Translations under genes and position numbers: made by a program
Source of the DNA: Paractinoplanes maris
Lineage (GTDB): Bacteria > Actinomycetota > Actinomycetes > Mycobacteriales > Micromonosporaceae
Direction of reading: 5' to 3'
NCBI RefSeq assembly: GCF_023544465.1
Contig: NZ_JALPVL010000003.1
Span: 584,162 to 648,161 of the forward strand
Length of the DNA stretch: 64,000 bases
Shown here: positions 60,345 to 64,000 of the stretch, piece by piece
Layout of the letters: each line of letters begins with the position of its first letter
Numbering within the stretch: position 1 is the first letter of the stretch
The notes under the pieces: generated by a model
Seen by the model: the letters and a program-made list of their open reading frames with translations, nothing else
The model's database searches: none
Told to the model about the DNA's origin: nothing

Positions 60345-62618
60345 TCAGGAGGCGGGGCGGAAGCTGTCGAAGACCAGTTGCAGGTCGTCGCGGTAACGGG
60401 ACCAGTCCGCATCGCGGGTCTGCCAATAGAAGCCGTAGGCCTGTTTGTCGGAGGTGATGACACCGCGGTTGTTGACGTGCTGGCGGACGCCGTTGCGGGT
60501 GAACGTGAACTCCCAGTCGGCGGCCTTGCGGAAGTAGTCGGTCTCGCGGATGTGGATCTCGCGGTAGGACGGGAAGTCGCCGCGGGAGACGCGGTACTCG
60601 GACTTGCCCTGCCAGTCGGCCACAGGGTTGGCGACCGGTTTCTTGGTCTGGTCGATGCCGAGGACGCGATTGGTGCTGCTGTCGCGGAAGTACACGATGG
60701 AACCCTCGCGGGAGCGGGTCCACCCTTCGGGGACGTAGACGGCGAAGCCGGTCCTGTCCCGGTAGTCGCGCCACCCGTCGGGCAGCCCGGGGAGACCGGC
60801 GCCGGATCCCGTGCCGCCGCCGTCGTCGTCGCCGGTGGGAGGAGGCGCCGCCGGCGACGTGGCGGTGGCGGCAGCTGAGGTTTCGGGAGACGTGGACGAT
60901 CCGGACGACGCCTGCCCCGGGTCGGACGACGGCTCACCGGGCGCCGAGGCGGCCGGGGCGCCGGCGTTGGTGTCCGGCTCGCCGTCCGACCCGGATCTGG
61001 TCACGCCCCAGAAGACCGCGCCTCCGATCAGGGCGACCACAGCGGCGGCGATAAGGAGCCACCGCCGGGCCGGGGATGCGGCCGGCCGCTGTTCCGTGTC
61101 GGGCGCGGCGGGAATCGCCCGGCCTCGGGGACGCGGCGGGGCTTCGCCGGGGGACGGCGAACGCTGCGGGGGCACGAACGGGGGCGGCGGCTCGATCGGC
61201 GCGGCTCGATCGGCGACGGGCGTTCGTCTGCCGGCAGAGGCAGCAGCCGCAACGCCGCCGGGCGGGGCGGCGGCAGGCGCGGCCGGGGCAGGCGCGGCCG
61301 GGGCAGGCGCGGCGGCAGGCGCAGCAGCGGCAGGTGTGGCGGCGGCACGCGCAGCGGCAGGTGTGGGGGCGGAAGGCGCAACGGGGGCTGGCGCAGCAGA
61401 CGTCGGCGCCGTAGCGGCGGGCGCGGCGGACGTGGACACCGCGGCGGCTGGTTCAGCGGATGTGGACGCCGCAGCGGCGGTAGCGGGTGCCTCGGCGGCG
61501 GGCGCGGCGGATGCGGGTGCTTCGGCTACTGCTGGTGCAGCGGACCCGGGTGCCTCGGCTGCTTGTGCGGCGAGCACGGGAGCAGCGGACGCGGGTGCCT
61601 CGGCTGCTTGTGCGGCGGGCGCGGGAGCAGCGGATGCGGGCGCAGCAGCTGCAGGTGCGGCGACTGCAGGTGCGGCGACTGCAGGTGCGGGGGCAGCGGC
61701 GGCCGGAGCGGCGGGGGCGGGGGTGTCGCGTACGGGAAGTTGGTCTGTGGGTTTGGGGGTGGCGGGTAGGGATTCGGTGGTGGCGGCCTCGGGGACCAGG
61801 GCGTGGCCGTAGGCGCCGGAGGCTGCTTCGCGGAGTAGGTGTTCGGTCTCGGTTGCGTTGATCCGGTCCTGGGGATCCTTGCGGAGCAAGCCGCGGAGTA
61901 CCGGCTCCAGCGGGCCGGCCTGGGTCGGCGGGTCGGGTTCGTCGGCGGCGAGCGCGGTCAGGGTGGCCAGCGCCGACGTCCGGTGGAAGGGTGAGTGGCC
62001 CTCGACGGCCGCGTAGAGCGTGGCGCCCAGTGACCACAGGTCCGACTTCATACCGGCCGTGCCGTGCCGGGCCCGCTCGGGCGACATGTATTCGGGGGAA
62101 CCGATCAGGACGTCGGACGTGCTGATCTGGCTGTCGCCCTCGATGGTGGCGATGCCGAAGTCGGTGAGCAGCACCCGGCCGTCGTCGGCCAGCAGGACGT
62201 TGGCCGGTTTCACGTCGCGGTGGTCGACGCCGGCCGCGTGGGCGGCGCGCAGGGCGGCCAGCAGGTCCAGGCCGATGCGGGCGACCCGGCGCGGTTCCAG
62301 CGGGCCGGACGACTTGAGCACCTCGTGCAGGGACCGGGACGGCACGTAGGCCATGACGATCCAGGCCCGGCCGTCCACGTCGAGCACGTCGAAGACCTGC
62401 ACCACGTTGGGGTGGCCGAGCCGGGCCGCGGCGCGCGCCTCGCGGAGCGTACGGCGGTGGACCACATTGCGATCGTGGGCTTGCACGTCGTGGGGGATCA
62501 GCACTTCCTTGACCGCGACGTCGCGCTGCAGGACTTCGTCGCGGGCGAGCCAGACCTTGCCCATCCCGCCTGCGCCCAGGAGCTCGCCCAAGCGGTAACG
62601 ACCGGCGATGAGAGGCAT
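60345..62618 (-). CDS. Receptor-type Ser/Thr protein kinase (PknB-like)
   Basis: This 757-residue kinase has its kinase domain at residues 7-270: P-loop GAGGMGKV, Lys37 (VAVKEV), catalytic HRDVKPAN (Asp135), DFG at 153-155 and GSPEYMSPERA. Then comes a very long Ala/Pro linker (about 300-470), a Pro/Arg stretch, one membrane helix (LLIAAAVVALIGGAVFWGV, about residue 540), an acidic Ser/Thr-rich stalk, and an outer domain of about 140 residues (FAVYVPEGWTRSREGSIVYF) of the PsbP/Mog1-like fold seen in actinomycete surface proteins. It has no PASTA repeats. The outer domain probably senses a ligand or cell-wall state. Confidence 0.9.
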   Translation of the reverse strand: MPLIAGRYRLGELLGAGGMGKVWLARDEVLQRDVAVKEVLIPHDVQAHDRNVVHRRTLREARAAARLGHPNVVQVFDVLDVDGRAWIVMAYVPSRSLHEVLKSSGPLEPRRVARIGLDLLAALRAAHAAGVDHRDVKPANVLLADDGRVLLTDFGIATIEGDSQISTSDVLIGSPEYMSPERARHGTAGMKSDLWSLGATLYAAVEGHSPFHRTSALATLTALAADEPDPPTQAGPLEPVLRGLLRKDPQDRINATETEHLLREAASGAYGHALVPEAATTESLPATPKPTDQLPVRDTPAPAAPAAAAPAPAVAAPAVAAPAAAAPASAAPAPAAQAAEAPASAAPVLAAQAAEAPGSAAPAVAEAPASAAPAAEAPATAAAASTSAEPAAAVSTSAAPAATAPTSAAPAPVAPSAPTPAAARAAATPAAAAPAAAPAPAAPAPAAPAAAPPGGVAAAASAGRRTPVADRAAPIEPPPPFVPPQRSPSPGEAPPRPRGRAIPAAPDTEQRPAASPARRWLLIAAAVVALIGGAVFWGVTRSGSDGEPDTNAGAPAASAPGEPSSDPGQASSGSSTSPETSAAATATSPAAPPPTGDDDGGGTGSGAGLPGLPDGWRDYRDRTGFAVYVPEGWTRSREGSIVYFRDSSTNRVLGIDQTKKPVANPVADWQGKSEYRVSRGDFPSYREIHIRETDYFRKAADWEFTFTRNGVRQHVNNRGVITSDKQAYGFYWQTRDADWSRYRDDLQLVFDSFRPAS

Positions 62619-62709
62619 GTGAGGGCCCTTACCCGGCTGCCGCCGAGATCAGACGTGTGCACGTGGCCTTATCGACCGCGAGATGTGTAATACTTCCGGA
62701 ACTCCGAGA

Positions 62710-62720
62710 CGAAAGTTTCG
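62710..62720. promoter_or_regulatory. CGAAAGTTTCG operator for LacI regulator
   Basis: This 11-bp perfect palindrome lies 31 bases before the LacI ATG and 90 bases from the divergent kinase start. CGAAA-N-TTTCG sites are recognised by LacI-type regulators of xylan and other plant-sugar genes in streptomycetes, so autoregulation is likely. Confidence 0.65.
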
Positions 62721-62750
62721 GTGTGATCGTGGGGCAGCGGAGGAGAGACG

Positions 62751-63791
62751 ATGGCCGTGACGGGTAGGCGAGTCACTATCGCGACCATTGCCGAGGCGGC
62801 CGGGGTCTCCGTGCCCACGGTGTCGCGGGTGCTCAATGGCCGTACGGATGTCTCCCCGGAGACCCGGGACCGCATCGAGCACCTGCTCCGAGAGCACGAC
62901 TACCGCCCTCGAAACTCTCGCCAGCCGCTCCGCGCGGGGCTCATCGACCTGGTTTTCCACGATCTTGACAGTCCGTGGGCGGTCGAGCTGATCCGCGGCG
63001 TCGAGGAGGTCTGCCACTCGGCCGGCGTCGGCACGGTGATCTCCGCCGTTCACCGGCGCACCGCGTCGACCCGCCAGTGGCTGCAGAATTTGCGGTCGCG
63101 TCAGTCCGACGGCGTCATCCTGGTGATCTCGGACGGGGCGGGCCCGGTCTACACCGAGCTGCACCGGCTCAACGTGCCGATGGTGATCATCGATCCGGCC
63201 GGCGGTGCCGCCTCGGATGTGCCGACCATAGGGGCCACCAACTGGTCGGGCGGCCGCAGCGCCACCGAGCACCTGATCTCGCTGGGCCACCGGCGCATCG
63301 GGCTCATCGAGGGCCCGCGAAATCTGCTGTGCAGCCGGGCCCGTCTCGACGGCTACCGCGCGGCGCTCGAGTCGGCCGGTCTGCGGGTCGACCGGCGGCT
63401 GATCGAGCCGGGCGACTTCAGTCATGAGGGCGGCTTCGCGGCGGCCGAGCGGCTGCTCGACCGGGAGGACCCGCCGACCGCCATCTTCGCGTCGAGCGAC
63501 CAGATGGCGCTGGGCGTTTATGAGGCGGCCCGGCTCAAGGGCATCCGGGTGCCCGATGACCTGAGCGTGGTCGGCTTCGACGACCTGCCGGAGGCCCGCT
63601 GGTCCTCGCCGCCGCTGACCACCGTACGGCAGCCTCTGGCCGACATGGGCGGGCTCGCCGCACGGACGGTCTTGCGACTGTCGCGCGGCGAGCCCATCGA
63701 GACTCCCCGGGTGGAGCTGGCGACCGAGCTGGTCGTCCGCGAGTCCTCCCGGAAACTACTTGCCGAAACCGGCCGTCAGTCCACTGAGTAG
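62751..63791 (+). CDS. LacI-family sugar-responsive repressor
   Basis: This 346-residue protein has an N-terminal LacI helix-turn-helix with hinge (VTIATIAEAAGVSVPTVSRV) and a periplasmic-binding-fold effector domain (LIDLVFHDLDSPWAVELIRG, and LGHRRIGLIEGPRNLLCSRA). The C-terminal ASSDQMALGVYEAARLKGIR is typical of regulators of carbohydrate ABC operons. It faces the end of a sugar permease gene that it probably controls. A CGAAAGTTTCG palindrome in its promoter is the likely operator. Its last 36 bases overlap the convergent permease gene. Confidence 0.9.
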   Translation: MAVTGRRVTIATIAEAAGVSVPTVSRVLNGRTDVSPETRDRIEHLLREHDYRPRNSRQPLRAGLIDLVFHDLDSPWAVELIRGVEEVCHSAGVGTVISAVHRRTASTRQWLQNLRSRQSDGVILVISDGAGPVYTELHRLNVPMVIIDPAGGAASDVPTIGATNWSGGRSATEHLISLGHRRIGLIEGPRNLLCSRARLDGYRAALESAGLRVDRRLIEPGDFSHEGGFAAAERLLDREDPPTAIFASSDQMALGVYEAARLKGIRVPDDLSVVGFDDLPEARWSSPPLTTVRQPLADMGGLAARTVLRLSRGEPIETPRVELATELVVRESSRKLLAETGRQSTE

Positions 63792-64000
63792 CTGCCGGCG
63801 GCCGATGGCGTAGAGCAGGACGATCGGGACGGTGGTCAGCACGACCGAGGCCGCGATGGCCGGGATGTTGACGCCGAACTGGCCTTGGAAGGCGGCCAGG
63901 GCGAGCGGGATGGTGCGCTGCTCGGGGCTCTGGGTCAGCACCAGGGGCAGCAGGAAGCCGTTCCAGATGCCCAGTCCGTTGTAGATGACCACGGTGACCA
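63756..64000 (-). CDS. Sugar ABC permease (MalG-type), C-terminal part
   Basis: The gene continues beyond the right edge; only the last 80 or so residues are visible. They include a helix with WNGFLLPLVLTQSPEQRTIP, LALAAFQGQFGVNIPAIAAS and the final ending RQLLSGLTAGFGK, which is the standard tail of CUT1 MalG-like permeases. Such proteins import oligosaccharides together with a MalF partner, a binding protein and an MsiK-type ATPase. The 3' end overlaps the LacI gene by 36 bases. Confidence 0.85.
   Translation of the reverse strand, partial: VTVVIYNGLGIWNGFLLPLVLTQSPEQRTIPLALAAFQGQFGVNIPAIAASVVLTTVPIVLLYAIGRRQLLSGLTAGFGK

Noticed and set aside
61250..61730. Tandem repeat in the kinase gene as a mobile or structural element
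   Set aside because: It is a degenerate Ala/Pro codon run encoding the linker, with no fixed period.

Overview
The window is GC-rich chromosomal DNA from an actinomycete. Evidence: strong G/C preference at third codon positions, many GTG and TTG starts, an F420-type oxidoreductase, a Hanks-type Ser/Thr kinase with a long Ala/Pro linker, and Uma2-family proteins. The gene set is compatible with the Micromonosporaceae (Actinoplanes-like), but that placement is inference. No rRNA, tRNA, CRISPR array, phage module or intact insertion sequence was seen.

Region 1 (1-15.3 kb) is mixed. It holds a NUDIX-like protein, a gene remnant, a truncated threonine dehydratase, an epoxide hydrolase, a zinc deaminase, an oxalate/formate-type MFS carrier with an overlapping 32-residue membrane peptide, an alpha/beta hydrolase, an ArsR/AHSA1 pair, a P1 peptidase, an emfourin-like secreted protein, a CPBP protease, a DoxX-like protein, an aminoglycoside-phosphotransferase-like kinase and a PadR/membrane-protein pair. 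Region 2 (15.3-21.2 kb) is two very large FtsX/MacB-type permeases with no ATPase beside them. Region 3 (21.3-33.2 kb) has an LLM oxidoreductase, a secreted protein, a GAF-PAS protein, a first amine-catabolism block (aminobutyraldehyde dehydrogenase, saccharopine-dehydrogenase-like protein, Lrp/AsnC regulator, FAD amine oxidase), two MFS pumps and two AraC regulators. Region 4 (33.3-41.7 kb) has a 1328-residue membrane NACHT/WD40-like NTPase, a TetR/quinone-reductase pair, an LtrA protein, a small secreted cysteine-pair protein and a DUF72 protein.

Region 5 (41.7-55.9 kb) is the main metabolic island. A leftward gene series encodes a PotABCD polyamine importer, an FAD oxidase, two class III transaminases (one GabT) and an aminobutyraldehyde dehydrogenase. 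Upstream lies a coupled pair, an omega-transaminase and a CoA-acylating methylmalonate-semialdehyde dehydrogenase, with a divergent MocR regulator. Together these could import polyamines and convert the C4 part to succinate through GABA and the C3 part to acetyl-CoA through beta-alanine and malonate semialdehyde. The first block at 23.8-28.5 kb supplies paralogous enzymes.

Region 6 (55.9-64 kb) has two Uma2 paralogues flanking a broken secreted S1-protease/ricin-lectin gene and a second copy of the small secreted cysteine-pair family. It continues with an internally duplicated membrane protein, a receptor-type Ser/Thr kinase, and a LacI regulator facing the end of a sugar ABC permease cut by the window edge. 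Several short tandem repeats lie exactly on gene ends or coupled start/stop junctions: 9379-9458, 12361-12488 and 52961-53035.
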